A DNA stretch of 64,000 nt from Enterococcus faecalis (GCF_029024925.1 NZ_CP118962.1:284501-348500); one strand, 5' to 3'; shown: positions 33,258 through 42,203, counted from the first letter of the stretch. Translations and numbers: made by a program. Notes: generated from the letters alone by a model not told the origin.

Positions 33258-34373
33258 TCAAAGTGAGGGGTTGTTTTTTACATATTGACTAAGTGGTTTT
33301 TGATAAAGCTCTCCTTTGAAGGCACCTGTATTGAAGTATTCAGCTAATTGGTAACTAATGAATGGGCCAGTAGTGAGTCCTGATGAACCAAGTCCGCTAG
33401 CAACCACAAGGTGGGGCATTTCTGGCAAAGGACCAAAAAACGGAGCGAAATCAGATGTATAAGCACGTGTACCGACACGGTAATGCATGGGTTGCTTAAA
33501 AAGCTGATCTGCTTCTTTTAGAAATGGCGCAGTCCCAGAAGTTAGTTGTTGAAAAGCGCTAACAGTCTCTTCTAAATCCCAGGCTTGTTCATTTTCGTGG
33601 GTGGCACCTAATAAAATTTTTCCTTGATTAAAAGGAATTAAATCGGCTTCGCCATCTAACATAGCAACAGGCCATTGCTGACTGTTTGTAAAAGGGGTCT
33701 CGAAAACTAATAATTGTCCTTTTTGGGGACGAATGTCCACAGATAAATTTAAAGTAGTGAGTAATTCCTTTAAATGAGGACCAGGTGTTAAAGCGAGAAA
33801 ATCAACGCTCTTTTTTTCTGAATTTGTGACAATTTCCCACCCTTGATTCAGTTGTCGAAAGTGCGCCCGTTGTGAGCAAAAAGTGACCCCTTTAGCTTCG
33901 GCGCGTTTCTGAAGATGGTTTAGATAAGCTGGTCCATCTAGGCGACCGCCGCCAGAAATAAAAAGTGAGGGAGTTTCCTTAAGTAGCGGTAAGAACTTCG
34001 CTGTTTGAACCGCTGACAACATCGTGATTTCTCCAATTTCAGGTGCAGTTTGCTTACGCTCTTCTGCCAAATGGGCTAAGTCTGCCAAAGCAGCTGCCGG
34101 ACGCAAAATGACTGTCCCTGATTGACGATAAATATCCTCCGTCAGCTGAAAATCTTTGACTAGCTTTGGAAATAGGGCAGCGCCCTCTCGCGCTAATTGG
34201 TACCATTTCTTATTCCGACGTTTGGATAGCCAAGGGGAAATAATCCCGGCGCTCGCTTTAGTCGCTTGGCCGAGCCCTTCATCATAAACGGTAATATCAA
34301 ATTTTTGTGGATCTAAATAATTAGCTAACGTCATTCCGATAATGCCGCCGCCAATAATGGCAATTTTTTTCAT
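33258..34373 (-). CDS. glycine oxidase/D-amino acid oxidase family FAD protein
   Basis: 371 aa from ATG 34373 (CGAAGGAGAG upstream; a longer in-frame start at 34409 lacks one). FAD motif IGGGIIGMTLANYL near residues 5-18 and C-terminal GLGSSGLTTGP. It is a DAO-family flavoprotein of the ThiO/DadA type; oxidises glycine or D-amino acids by family. The stop codon TGA (33258-33260) is the last three bases of the IS; before insertion the same position read TAA, so the protein is unchanged. Its 3' end forms half of the split terminator. Confidence 0.88.
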   Translation of the reverse strand: MKKIAIIGGGIIGMTLANYLDPQKFDITVYDEGLGQATKASAGIISPWLSKRRNKKWYQLAREGAALFPKLVKDFQLTEDIYRQSGTVILRPAAALADLAHLAEERKQTAPEIGEITMLSAVQTAKFLPLLKETPSLFISGGGRLDGPAYLNHLQKRAEAKGVTFCSQRAHFRQLNQGWEIVTNSEKKSVDFLALTPGPHLKELLTTLNLSVDIRPQKGQLLVFETPFTNSQQWPVAMLDGEADLIPFNQGKILLGATHENEQAWDLEETVSAFQQLTSGTAPFLKEADQLFKQPMHYRVGTRAYTSDFAPFFGPLPEMPHLVVASGLGSSGLTTGPFISYQLAEYFNTGAFKGELYQKPLSQYVKNNPSL

Positions 34374-34409
34374 GCTTCTTCTCTCCTTCGAACAGTTGTA
34401 TTGTAACAC

Positions 34410-34435
34410 AAAAAAACCGCCTCTAGACAGAGACG
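34410..34435 (-). terminator. terminator between the epimerase and oxidase genes
   Basis: On the minus strand CGTCTCT-GTCT-AGAGGCG (one G-U pair) is followed by GGTTTTTTT. Confidence 0.8.
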
Positions 34436-34451
34436 ATTGGGAGATAACTTG

Positions 34452-35090
34452 TTAACGGGTCCTTCTGTGTGTGTAAATAGAATTGCCGCCTTCTAAAACG
34501 TGAACAATTTCTTGTGCCATTTCTGCCACAGGCACAGGATCATAGCCAATAAATAAGTTCTTTAAAAAGGGGATTTTCTTAAAAAAATAAATACATTTAC
34601 TAAAAAGTATGGTGCCGGTACGTTCTTGACCTACAAGTAAACTAGGATAAAAAATCACTGCTTCGGCGACTTCTTGGTGGATTAGTTCCTCCGCTGCCAA
34701 TTTGGCATCCATATATTTTCTCAAAGGGAAAGGAACAGTATTGGCTGAAATAAATAAAAACTTAGCTGGCTTTTTTTGTTGTGCTAAAAAAGAGCTGATT
34801 TTTTTCACTGGCGTCAGAATTAGCCGTTGATAGGTTTTCTTTTTTCGTGGATTTTCAAATAAAATACCTACTGTATCAATGACCCAGTCAGCACGCTGGA
34901 CTTGTTCTTGCCAATTCGTGTCACGAGTAACATCGGAGCATACCCACTGCACTTGGTGGCTCCAAGATGCGGAGAGCGTGGCAGGCTTTCCATGACGTGA
35001 AACACTGATGACTTGATGTTGGCGTTGGACTAAAATTTTCGCGATTTGTTGACCTAAAAAACCGCTACCGCCAAAAATAATGACTTTCAT
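34452..35090 (-). CDS. NAD(P)-binding epimerase/dehydratase-like protein
   Basis: 212 aa, Rossmann start VIIFGGSGFLGQQIAK (residues 3-18), then RADWVIDTVGI and an LLVGQERTGTILF segment. It belongs to the atypical SDR group related to mitochondrial complex I subunit NDUFA9/YwnB, without an obvious YxxxK catalytic pair. ATG 35090 has GTGAGGG upstream. Physiological function unknown; monocistronic with a terminator before the oxidase. Confidence 0.75.
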   Translation of the reverse strand: MKVIIFGGSGFLGQQIAKILVQRQHQVISVSRHGKPATLSASWSHQVQWVCSDVTRDTNWQEQVQRADWVIDTVGILFENPRKKKTYQRLILTPVKKISSFLAQQKKPAKFLFISANTVPFPLRKYMDAKLAAEELIHQEVAEAVIFYPSLLVGQERTGTILFSKCIYFFKKIPFLKNLFIGYDPVPVAEMAQEIVHVLEGGNSIYTHRRTR

Positions 35091-35189
35091 GGCAAGCCCT
35101 CACTTTCAATTGTTTCTTCTAGTGTACCTTAAATAAAAAAAGAAGCAAAAAATCTCGATTGCGCATAGTTTAGTTATAAATAACATAAA

Positions 35190-35237
35190 AATAACCTTTT
35201 TAGATTGTTGAAACACAAAGACCCAACAATGGTTATT
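35190..35237. repeat. long hairpin in the epimerase/efflux divergent region
   Basis: AATAACC-ATTGTTG pairs with CAACAAT-GGTTATT around a 13-nt loop with a 7-nt bulge. No T-run. It lies in the 320-bp gap 35091-35410 that otherwise contains only the efflux promoter. Confidence 0.5.
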
Positions 35238-35308
35238 TATTGTCGTGAAATAAATAAAAAAATGAACAAAAATGAAATAAATCAGACTAAAGGCCTAGAG
35301 AAATGCCC

Positions 35309-35337
35309 TTGTTTCTTGAATTCAAGCATGGTTAAAT
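35309..35337 (+). promoter_or_regulatory. efflux operon promoter with a palindrome in the spacer
   Basis: TTGTTT (35309) and TTAAAT (35332) are 17 bp apart. The perfect palindrome CTTGAATTCAAG (35315-35326) fills most of the spacer, a position where a bound regulator would block RNA polymerase. Confidence 0.55.
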
Positions 35338-35410
35338 AGTTATAAGTGAACGACCGAGCAATTTAGTTTGTTGGGGAAAATAGACAGAATGAGGAGATGA
35401 AACGAAGAAA

Positions 35411-36589
35411 ATGAAGAAGAAAACGATAATTATATTGGGGGCAGTTGCGGTAATTGCGGTTGGGGGCATCGTAACTGTGAATGCGTTAAATAAAAATGCA
35501 CAACAAGTAGCTGTCAAGCAAGCGCCTAAAGATGACTGGGGAATTGACTATTTTGACGTTCCCGACTTGCAACAAATTTATATTAACGGTGTCATCCAAC
35601 CAGAACAAATGGAAGCCTTTGCGCGTGATCAAAAAATAACAAAGGATCCAGAGATTAAGGTGAAAAACGGCGATGTCGTAGATGCAGGCACAGAATTATT
35701 TACTTATGAAGATGAGGCGGTCACAAAAGAAATTGAGGCACAACAAAATAGCTTAGCCAAATTAGAAACGAAGCGGGCGAATATCTATAATAAGTGGAAT
35801 CGGGCCATTGATAAATTTAATAAAACTAAAGAAGAAGACCGCACGATGTCTGGTGATGATTTAAATGAACAATATCAAACAGAAGTCGATGCGGTAGATG
35901 AAGAGATTACCTTCACCAATGAAACCTTAGCGGATTTAGGAGCGAAGCAATATATTTCCACAAAGGCTAATTTCAAAGGTCGCGTATCAATTCCAGAAGT
36001 AAAAGATGCCAATTCACCGATTTTACGGTTAACTTCAGAAGATCTTTACTTAGCTGGGAAAGTGAATGAAAAGGACTTGACTAAAATTAGTGTTGGGCAA
36101 AAAGCTAAACTAACTTCTGTTTCCAATAATGTGGTTGTGGATGGCTCAATTTCTTACATCGATGATAATCCTCCTGAAGGCAACAGCGATGCTGCGAGTG
36201 GCAATCCAGAGGGCGGCACAACGATGTCTAGTTATAGCGTCAAAATTGCGTTGGCCAATTTAGACAAAGTCAAAAATGGCTACCATATGCAAGCAACCAT
36301 TGATTTAGGCGATTTAGGGGCGATTGAGTTACCGAAAAAAGCGATTCAAAAAGAGGGTGAACAGGCCTACGTTTTAGTGAATGATTTTGGAACCATCATT
36401 CGTCGTGATGTTCAAGTCGGGCAAGAAAATGGCGACAAAATGGCGATTGAATCTGGCTTAGAATCAGCCGACCGAGTGGTTATTTCTTCAAAAAAACCAG
36501 TAAAAGTCGGTGATATTGTTGAATCAGATGCAGCGATTGCTTCTGATGAATCAGCAACCAACGAATCAATGACAGATGCGTCGAAATAG
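35411..36589 (+). CDS. MacA/HlyD-type efflux adaptor protein
   Basis: 392 aa. N-terminal membrane anchor (residues 6-25), paired lipoyl-like segments either side of a coiled coil (~105-175, IEAQQNSLAKLETKRANIYN region) and a C-terminal beta barrel (DLYLAGKVNEKDLTKISVGQ). Acidic Ser/Glu-rich tail. Works outside the membrane with the ATPase and permease encoded directly downstream. In Gram-positives such adaptors serve antimicrobial peptide or drug export; substrate unknown. Confidence 0.88.
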   Translation: MKKKTIIILGAVAVIAVGGIVTVNALNKNAQQVAVKQAPKDDWGIDYFDVPDLQQIYINGVIQPEQMEAFARDQKITKDPEIKVKNGDVVDAGTELFTYEDEAVTKEIEAQQNSLAKLETKRANIYNKWNRAIDKFNKTKEEDRTMSGDDLNEQYQTEVDAVDEEITFTNETLADLGAKQYISTKANFKGRVSIPEVKDANSPILRLTSEDLYLAGKVNEKDLTKISVGQKAKLTSVSNNVVVDGSISYIDDNPPEGNSDAASGNPEGGTTMSSYSVKIALANLDKVKNGYHMQATIDLGDLGAIELPKKAIQKEGEQAYVLVNDFGTIIRRDVQVGQENGDKMAIESGLESADRVVISSKKPVKVGDIVESDAAIASDESATNESMTDASK

Positions 36590-36598
36590 GAGGGCTTG

Positions 36599-37309
36599 AT
36601 GGTGGAAGCAAACAATACAAATCAACCCCTCATTGAATTGCGGGACATTAACAAGTTCTATCCAGTAGGTAAGGAAAAACTACATGTTTTAAAAGAATTG
36701 AACTTGACCATCCATCAAGGAGAGTTCATTTTAATCATGGGGAAGTCCGGTAGCGGTAAGACAACGCTGATGAACATTATTGGTTTCTTGGATCGCTTAA
36801 CAGACGGAAGTTATCATTTCTCAGGAACAGATGTTTCAAAATTGTCTGAAAATAAAAAATCAGCCTTTCGCAATGAATATCTAGGATTTATTTTTCAACA
36901 ATTTTTCTTGATTAATTCTTTAAATGTTAGACAAAATGTTCAATTGCCCTGTGTTTATGAAGGAAAAAAAAGCCGCGCTGAGAAAAAAGCGATTGCTGAG
37001 AAGTACCTAAAAATTGTCGGTTTGGAAACAAAAGCCAAATCAAAAGTTACTGAACTTTCTGGAGGACAGCAACAAAGAGTAGCCATTGCTCGTTCCTTGG
37101 TGAATGATCCATTATTGATTATGGCTGATGAACCGACTGGGGCATTGGATAGTGAAACGGGTACAGAAATTATGGAATTATTGAAAGAATTGAATGAACA
37201 GGGCAAAACAATTGTCATGGTGACACATGATGAAGATATGAAAAAATATGCCTCACGAGTGATTCATATGAAAGATGGTCGCTTTTTGGAAGAAGAGGTG
37301 ATTAGATGA
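36599..37309 (+). CDS. MacB/LolD-type ABC transporter ATPase
   Basis: 236 aa from ATG 36599 (AGGAGGG upstream; the TTG at 36596 is less favoured). Walker A GKSGSGKTT, Q-loop FIFQQFFLI, signature LSGGQQQR, Walker B LLIMADEPTGALDS and H-loop MVTHDED are all present. Overlaps the permease gene by 4 bp, so the two are coupled. Energises export with the adaptor and permease. Confidence 0.95.
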   Translation: MVEANNTNQPLIELRDINKFYPVGKEKLHVLKELNLTIHQGEFILIMGKSGSGKTTLMNIIGFLDRLTDGSYHFSGTDVSKLSENKKSAFRNEYLGFIFQQFFLINSLNVRQNVQLPCVYEGKKSRAEKKAIAEKYLKIVGLETKAKSKVTELSGGQQQRVAIARSLVNDPLLIMADEPTGALDSETGTEIMELLKELNEQGKTIVMVTHDEDMKKYASRVIHMKDGRFLEEEVIR

Positions 37310-38535
37310 TTGCTAATTTATTTGTTAGTACTTTTTTAAGCTTAAAGGCGCATAAGTTGCGGGTATTTTTAACGATGGTCGGGATTATTATTGGGATTAC
37401 ATCAGTCGTAACGATTTCTGCTCTAGGTGAAGGGATGAAACGTCAAGTTGTGAAGGCATCCAGCGCAGTGAACGCGGATGTTTTGAAGATTCATTATACA
37501 ATGTCGGATGGTAGCAGTGACAATTTTATGTCCTATGAAGAGCCAGATTATACGTTTAGCCGAGTGGACTTGAAAAAATTACAAGACATTCAAGGAATTG
37601 AAAGTATTTATCCTCAATATGGTGAATCAATGATGGGGGGCGGAGACAATTTGTTTGTACCAATGGATTATTTTGGGGCGCAGGCGAATTTATCCATTAC
37701 GTCGACTAAAGGGCAGAATGATATTTTATATGGTCGTGATTTTCAACCGAACGATGCAAATACAGATGCGATTGTCTTAAATCATGATATCTTTGAAGCG
37801 CAAATTCGGCTTGATGATCCTAGCCAACTCATTGGAAAAGCTGTTTCAATTGGTGGTTATATGTACAAGGTGATTGGTATTTTAGCACCAAAAGATTTAG
37901 ATAGTTTGGGTATGAACGATGATTGGGCAACTGCTATGAGTAGTTTTGTTTCTCGAGAATCATACAATAAATTAGCGAAAACAAAAGCAATTAGTGGCAT
38001 CAATATTAAGGTTCGTGAGGGAGCGGACCGTGAAGCAATTTTAGGACAGGCAATCACCATTTTAAGTGAAAATCATCCTGAAGTGAAAGGAACGTTTAAA
38101 GAAAACGACCAAGACCAACAACTCCAACAACAAATGGAAGAAATGGTCACGGGTATGACAATGTTTCTGATGGCAATTACTGCAATCTCCCTATTAGTCG
38201 GGGGAATTGGCGTCATGAACATCATGTATGTGTCTGTCACGGAACGGAAACGAGAAATCGGGATTCGTCGGGCCATTGGTGCTAAACCACGAGTCATTTT
38301 ATTCCAATTTTTAATGGAAGCAGCGTTTATCACATTGATTGGTGGTTTGATTGGTGTCGGCTGCGGCTACTTATTGGCAACTGTGGTCGGTGGATATATT
38401 TCGATTACGCCAATTATTACGCCGTCCATCTTTGCCATTTCAACATTGGTTTCTGTCTTCACAGGTATCTTTTTCGGGATTATTCCAGCAATTGGTGCTT
38501 CGAGGATGGATCCGATTAAAGCGATTTATAATTAA
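37306..38535 (+). CDS. MacB-like ABC transporter permease
   Basis: 409 aa with one N-terminal helix (~17-40), a large extracellular domain (~45-280) and three C-terminal helices (~285-405, FtsX-type) including GGIGVMNIMYVSVTERKREIGIRRAIGA-like features (shortened here to GIRRAIGAKP). ATG overlaps the ATPase stop. Mechanotransmission-type exporter rather than importer. Confidence 0.94.
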   Translation: MIANLFVSTFLSLKAHKLRVFLTMVGIIIGITSVVTISALGEGMKRQVVKASSAVNADVLKIHYTMSDGSSDNFMSYEEPDYTFSRVDLKKLQDIQGIESIYPQYGESMMGGGDNLFVPMDYFGAQANLSITSTKGQNDILYGRDFQPNDANTDAIVLNHDIFEAQIRLDDPSQLIGKAVSIGGYMYKVIGILAPKDLDSLGMNDDWATAMSSFVSRESYNKLAKTKAISGINIKVREGADREAILGQAITILSENHPEVKGTFKENDQDQQLQQQMEEMVTGMTMFLMAITAISLLVGGIGVMNIMYVSVTERKREIGIRRAIGAKPRVILFQFLMEAAFITLIGGLIGVGCGYLLATVVGGYISITPIITPSIFAISTLVSVFTGIFFGIIPAIGASRMDPIKAIYN

Positions 38536-38608
38536 AAAGATATATTTTTGGTTTTTTCTAAACAGTTCAAATAATCTGAAATTAGATTGTTTGTTAAAAG
38601 ATTGAATG

Positions 38609-38646
38609 ATATGCTTTTGTTGTGCATGGTCACAATGGAAGCATAT
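38609..38646 (+). terminator. probable weak terminator of the efflux operon
   Basis: ATATGCTT-TTGTG and CACAA-AAGCATAT arms (one internal mismatch region) followed by TGTTTTAAT. Confidence 0.55.
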
Positions 38647-38668
38647 TGTTTTAATAGGAGGAGAGAAA

Positions 38669-38816
38669 ATGAAAAAAACGGTTATTGGTTGGTTATGTAG
38701 AATGGACTGTAGAAGAAAGGTATCAAAGCTGTCTAGGGAATAATATAGTGAGTATAAGACAATTGTTTAAAAAAGTTCAGGCGCCAATTACATATAGAAA
38801 TACAACGAAAATATGA
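38669..38816 (+). pseudogene. small ORF interrupted by a one-base shift in an A7 run
   Basis: Strong AGGAGGAGAG precedes ATG 38669, but the frame stops after 24 codons (TAA 38741-38743). In the +1 frame an open stretch runs to TGA 38814-38816, which overlaps the next ATG as ATGA. One A fewer in the A7 run at 38672-38678 joins the two into a 48-aa protein beginning MKKRLLVGYVEW and ending ITYRNTTKI. This fits one coupled gene that is broken, phase-variable or expressed by slippage. No family recognised. Confidence 0.5.
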
Positions 38817-39934
38817 AAAAAATAGTAGCAGGATTTCTTAGTTTGATTAGTATTGGAATAATGTTATTTGTTGTAAAAGACAAATTGATAGAAGAAAAAA
38901 AGCAATCTTTTGTTGTGCAAGAAGAAACAGATTTTTATGTATTATCAACCCAAGCGATTTATTCATTCATGTTTTCTGAAAATGACATCAAAAAACATAA
39001 GCGAAGTCGTGTGGATCTACCAGAGATTGTCCCAACAGGGTTTTCAAAAGGAAGATTACAATCCCATTATTTACTATTTTCAACAGGTGATCTTTTGAGC
39101 AGCACTAAGGATGAATTTATAGTGAGTGTTGATTTTTTTAAAGGAGAACTTTTGAAAAGAAAGACAGAAAAATATCCTTATACTGGTACGGGTTATAGCT
39201 CCAACTATTTTTATACTGTTCAAGCAGAGCGTTTATATTCTTTTGATACTGAAGGGAATCCAGTTAGTTCATACAGGTTTAATGAATCTACAACACCAGT
39301 TACGCAATTTTCAGGAACACAAAATAAGCTATATGTCGTCGCTAGTCAGGAAGCCAAAGAAAAACAACTTTATGAGAATATGTTGTTCATTTTTAAAGAA
39401 GGAGAAAATTTGACATTAACAGACGAAATATTTTTAGATACAAACCCAGAGTATGTTTATGGTTTTACTTCTTCTGTGATTGTAAATAATCAAATTTACT
39501 TGCCGATAACGGCTCATAGAAACCGAGTAAGTTATGAAAATGTGCCAGATAATCGAATTATGCAAATGGGTTTAGATGCTAAAAATCAACGTTTTATTCA
39601 ATTGACAGAGAATTTTCCTAACCTAATTTACAAAAGTAGAACGTCCGAATATTTGATTATTGATCACGAGCCAAATGCATTAGGGAAAGTGGGGCTGTCA
39701 ATTGTTAATCTTGCTACGGAAGAAAGTTATTTTTTAAATATTAATGGACAGTTAAAGACGGAAGAATTAGAAGAATCTATGATTTATAGTGTAAATACAA
39801 CGAAAGATAATCAGTTGTTGGTTTTAGCTGGTCAGACGCTTCTCAGATATGATTTGGTGACAGGAAATTTGCTTTCGGAAACAAAAGTTCTTGAAAAAGA
39901 AGAACAAGGTATTTATATTTGGGTTAATCATTAA
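38813..39934 (+). CDS. membrane-anchored beta-rich extracytoplasmic protein, function unknown
   Basis: 373 aa. Residues 3-20 form an uncleaved signal anchor (no lipobox Cys), followed by a long beta-rich domain with repeating Tyr/Phe-rich strands (SNYFYTVQAERLYSFDTEGN, DNQLLVLAGQTLLRYDLVTG), suggestive of a beta-propeller. It has no Shine-Dalgarno of its own; its start overlaps the stop of the frameshifted ORF, so its translation probably depends on that ORF. Not recognised further. AT-rich codon use suggests acquisition. Confidence 0.65.
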   Translation: MKKIVAGFLSLISIGIMLFVVKDKLIEEKKQSFVVQEETDFYVLSTQAIYSFMFSENDIKKHKRSRVDLPEIVPTGFSKGRLQSHYLLFSTGDLLSSTKDEFIVSVDFFKGELLKRKTEKYPYTGTGYSSNYFYTVQAERLYSFDTEGNPVSSYRFNESTTPVTQFSGTQNKLYVVASQEAKEKQLYENMLFIFKEGENLTLTDEIFLDTNPEYVYGFTSSVIVNNQIYLPITAHRNRVSYENVPDNRIMQMGLDAKNQRFIQLTENFPNLIYKSRTSEYLIIDHEPNALGKVGLSIVNLATEESYFLNINGQLKTEELEESMIYSVNTTKDNQLLVLAGQTLLRYDLVTGNLLSETKVLEKEEQGIYIWVNH

Positions 39935-39937
39935 AAA

Positions 39938-39979
39938 AGAAGGACCGCCTGATAAGTTTCTCAGGCAGTCCTTTTTTTA
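39938..39979. terminator. bidirectional terminator
   Basis: AAGGACCGCCTGA and TCAGGCAGTCCTT pair with one mismatch, flanked by A- and T-runs; it serves convergent genes at 38813 and 39977. Confidence 0.9.
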
Positions 39980-40681
39980 TTTCATATCACTAAGAATTTT
40001 CTGAATCAATTCTTGTTGAAACTCTTTGGTATATTGTTCGGTGAGTTTCGCTTGTTCTTCTTGGGACATTGATGGATTCGCCATCATAGCAGCCATCATT
40101 TTTTTGCCAACTGTTTCAGTCCCTTCTTTTTTGATATCAGCGGCATGTTGTTCCATATATTCACCTAATTTTTTGGCTTGATCAGCACTTAAAACTAGCC
40201 AGTCACTAGCAATGTTGAAGGTGTTTTCTTGTTTTGCAAATTGGTTATCGTTGTCAGCAAGGCCAAATAGTGTTTTGGCCCAGGACTCTTGATAGGACCA
40301 TTTCGTCGTTTTTTGGACTAATGTGGCTTTTTGAGCATCTTTTTGAACTGTGTTTGTGACGTTTTCCGTTCCTGTTTTTTGTAGTTTCTTTTTATCTGGT
40401 GTGTTATATAAATAAACTTTTTCGGAACCATCGCCCAACGGCTGGTACAATAACATGTTGGGGCCATCTTTGCTTGAACTACTGCTTTTTAGTTCAAACG
40501 TTTTGTCCTGAGTAACTTCGGTCATACCAAAATGATCTTTATCGTTTAAAACGATAAGACTTAACGAAGCTAAGAACCCTAAACCAAAAATAACCATACA
40601 GAATTTATGCCAGACTTTTCGGCCAAATACATTCGTATAGGCAAAGCCTAACACGCAAAGGATTAAAAGGAAAATAATCAT
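39977..40681 (-). CDS. DUF4811-like membrane protein
   Basis: 234 aa with two N-terminal helices (~2-18 and ~26-46) and an extracytoplasmic domain carrying KSSSSSKDGPNMLLYQPLG and a Lys/Gln-rich C-terminus. DUF4811 proteins typically follow EmrB/QacA-type pumps in Lactobacillales. Here its start overlaps the pump's stop by 1 bp, so it is likely an accessory partner; role unproven. Confidence 0.72.
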   Translation of the reverse strand: MIIFLLILCVLGFAYTNVFGRKVWHKFCMVIFGLGFLASLSLIVLNDKDHFGMTEVTQDKTFELKSSSSSKDGPNMLLYQPLGDGSEKVYLYNTPDKKKLQKTGTENVTNTVQKDAQKATLVQKTTKWSYQESWAKTLFGLADNDNQFAKQENTFNIASDWLVLSADQAKKLGEYMEQHAADIKKEGTETVGKKMMAAMMANPSMSQEEQAKLTEQYTKEFQQELIQKILSDMK

Positions 40682-42156
40682 TATTTCATTGCACCTACTT
40701 CCTTAACAGGCATCGCTTCTTTTTTATTTAAGAAGAAAGTAATCGCCAAGCCGAGAACGCCAAAGATTGTTGCCACGAAGAAGGCTGCGTGATAACCGTT
40801 TAGTGTTGCGTTTGTTGCTTGGTCGCGATAAGTGAGTGGGGCTGTTTTTAATAAGTCCGATGCAGGTAAGCCGTCTTTGGTAACATTTGTTAAAACACTA
40901 ATCAAAACAGCTGTTCCAATTGAGCTGGCTACTTGTCGGAAGGTGTTGTTTACAGCAGTTCCGTGACTTAATAAATTCATTGGTAAAGCATTCATGCCAG
41001 AAGTTGTCACAGGCATCATGACCATCGAAATACCAAACATCCGAATCGCATATAGGACAATGATATAAATAATAGGTGTTGCTTTTGTTAAGAAAGCAAA
41101 CGGTAACGTTGCAGCTGTTAAAATAAACATCCCAGTAATCGCAAGACGACGGGCACCAATTTTATCAAAAATGCGACCAGTTACTGGCATCATAAGTCCC
41201 ATGACTAACGCTCCTGGTAAAAGCATTAACCCTGAATGGAAGGCAGATTCGCCACGAATATTTTGGATATACAAAGGTAAAACCATTTCGGCGCCAATCA
41301 TTGCCATGTTGGTTACGCCAGATAAAATGGCCGCAACAGTAAAGACTTTTGATTTAAAAACGCGTAGTTCTAAGAAAGGTTGTTCTAAATGCAATTGTCG
41401 ATATGTAAAAAGACATAAAACAATCGCACCAACAATTAAGAATCCATAGACTTGCGGGCTACCCCAACCTTTATCACCAACGCTTGAGAAACCGTAAAGT
41501 AAGCTACCAAAGCCGAGAGTAGAAAGAATGACCGATAAGACATCGATACTTGGATTAGATAATTGAATGACATTTTTCATTAAAAATGAAGCTAAAATTA
41601 GGACTAAAACGACAATTGGAATGACCATCCCAAAAAGGTCACGCCATGTATAAGAATCAATAATCCAACCAGATAATGTTGGACCTAAAGCGGGTGCTAA
41701 TCCGATAACAATTCCCGTTGTGCCCATGGCAGCGCCACGTTTTTCAGGCGGGAAAATTGAAAGCATAATTGTTTGTAAAAGAGGCATAGATACACCGACC
41801 CCTGCGGCTTGAACAAGACGTCCAGTCAATAACATGCCGAAGTCTTGCGCTACAAAACAGATGATGGTTCCGATTAAGAACGTTGACATCGCTGTTATGT
41901 ATAATTTTTTTGAACTGAATTTGTTAATCAACCAAGCACTGATGGGAATCATAATGCCGTTCACAAGTAGGAATCCAGTGGTTAGCCACTGTACACTTGA
42001 AGCTGAGATATCAAATTCTTTCATTAATGTAGGTAAGGCCGTCGTTAAAAGCGTTTGGTTTAAAATCGTACAAAATGTTCCGATTAGTAAAACACCGACT
42101 AGTAACGACCGGTTATAAGGTTTTCCGTGAATATCCACAGGTTGTTGTGAAGTCAC
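40681..42156 (-). CDS. DHA2-family (EmrB/QacA) multidrug MFS transporter
   Basis: 491 aa from GTG 42156, which has AAAAAGGAG upstream; an ATG at 42198 lies between promoter and ribosome site and is rejected. 14 helices; antiporter motif C region GIVIGLAPALGPTLSGWI (residues ~148-165) and LTGRLVQAAGVG. Drug:proton antiport. Divergent from a MerR gene that shares its operator. Confidence 0.9.
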   Translation of the reverse strand: MTSQQPVDIHGKPYNRSLLVGVLLIGTFCTILNQTLLTTALPTLMKEFDISASSVQWLTTGFLLVNGIMIPISAWLINKFSSKKLYITAMSTFLIGTIICFVAQDFGMLLTGRLVQAAGVGVSMPLLQTIMLSIFPPEKRGAAMGTTGIVIGLAPALGPTLSGWIIDSYTWRDLFGMVIPIVVLVLILASFLMKNVIQLSNPSIDVLSVILSTLGFGSLLYGFSSVGDKGWGSPQVYGFLIVGAIVLCLFTYRQLHLEQPFLELRVFKSKVFTVAAILSGVTNMAMIGAEMVLPLYIQNIRGESAFHSGLMLLPGALVMGLMMPVTGRIFDKIGARRLAITGMFILTAATLPFAFLTKATPIIYIIVLYAIRMFGISMVMMPVTTSGMNALPMNLLSHGTAVNNTFRQVASSIGTAVLISVLTNVTKDGLPASDLLKTAPLTYRDQATNATLNGYHAAFFVATIFGVLGLAITFFLNKKEAMPVKEVGAMK

Positions 42157-42203
42157 ATATATCGCTCCTTTTTCTGTAAGTTTCAAATTAAATTGCATTA
42201 ACT

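Larger units (their letters stand above)
31747..33260 (-). mobile_element. intact IS3-family (IS150-like) insertion sequence
   Basis: 1514 bp, bounded by imperfect inverted repeats (31747-31770 and 33237-33260, 20 of 24 matching, ends TG...CA) and a 3-bp AAG target duplication (31744-31746 and 33261-33263). It carries orfA and orfB on the minus strand with a complete DDE set, so it looks active. The clean duplication suggests recent insertion. Confidence 0.95.
31721..33279. terminator. ancestral bidirectional terminator split by the IS
   Basis: The left arm (31721-31738) and right arm (33262-33279) are complementary at 17 of 18 positions, with A-run and T-run ends. Removing the IS and one AAG duplicate leaves a 6-nt loop (GATTAA), that is, a normal terminator between convergent mtlD and the oxidase gene. 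The two arms are now 1.5 kb apart. Confidence 0.88.
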
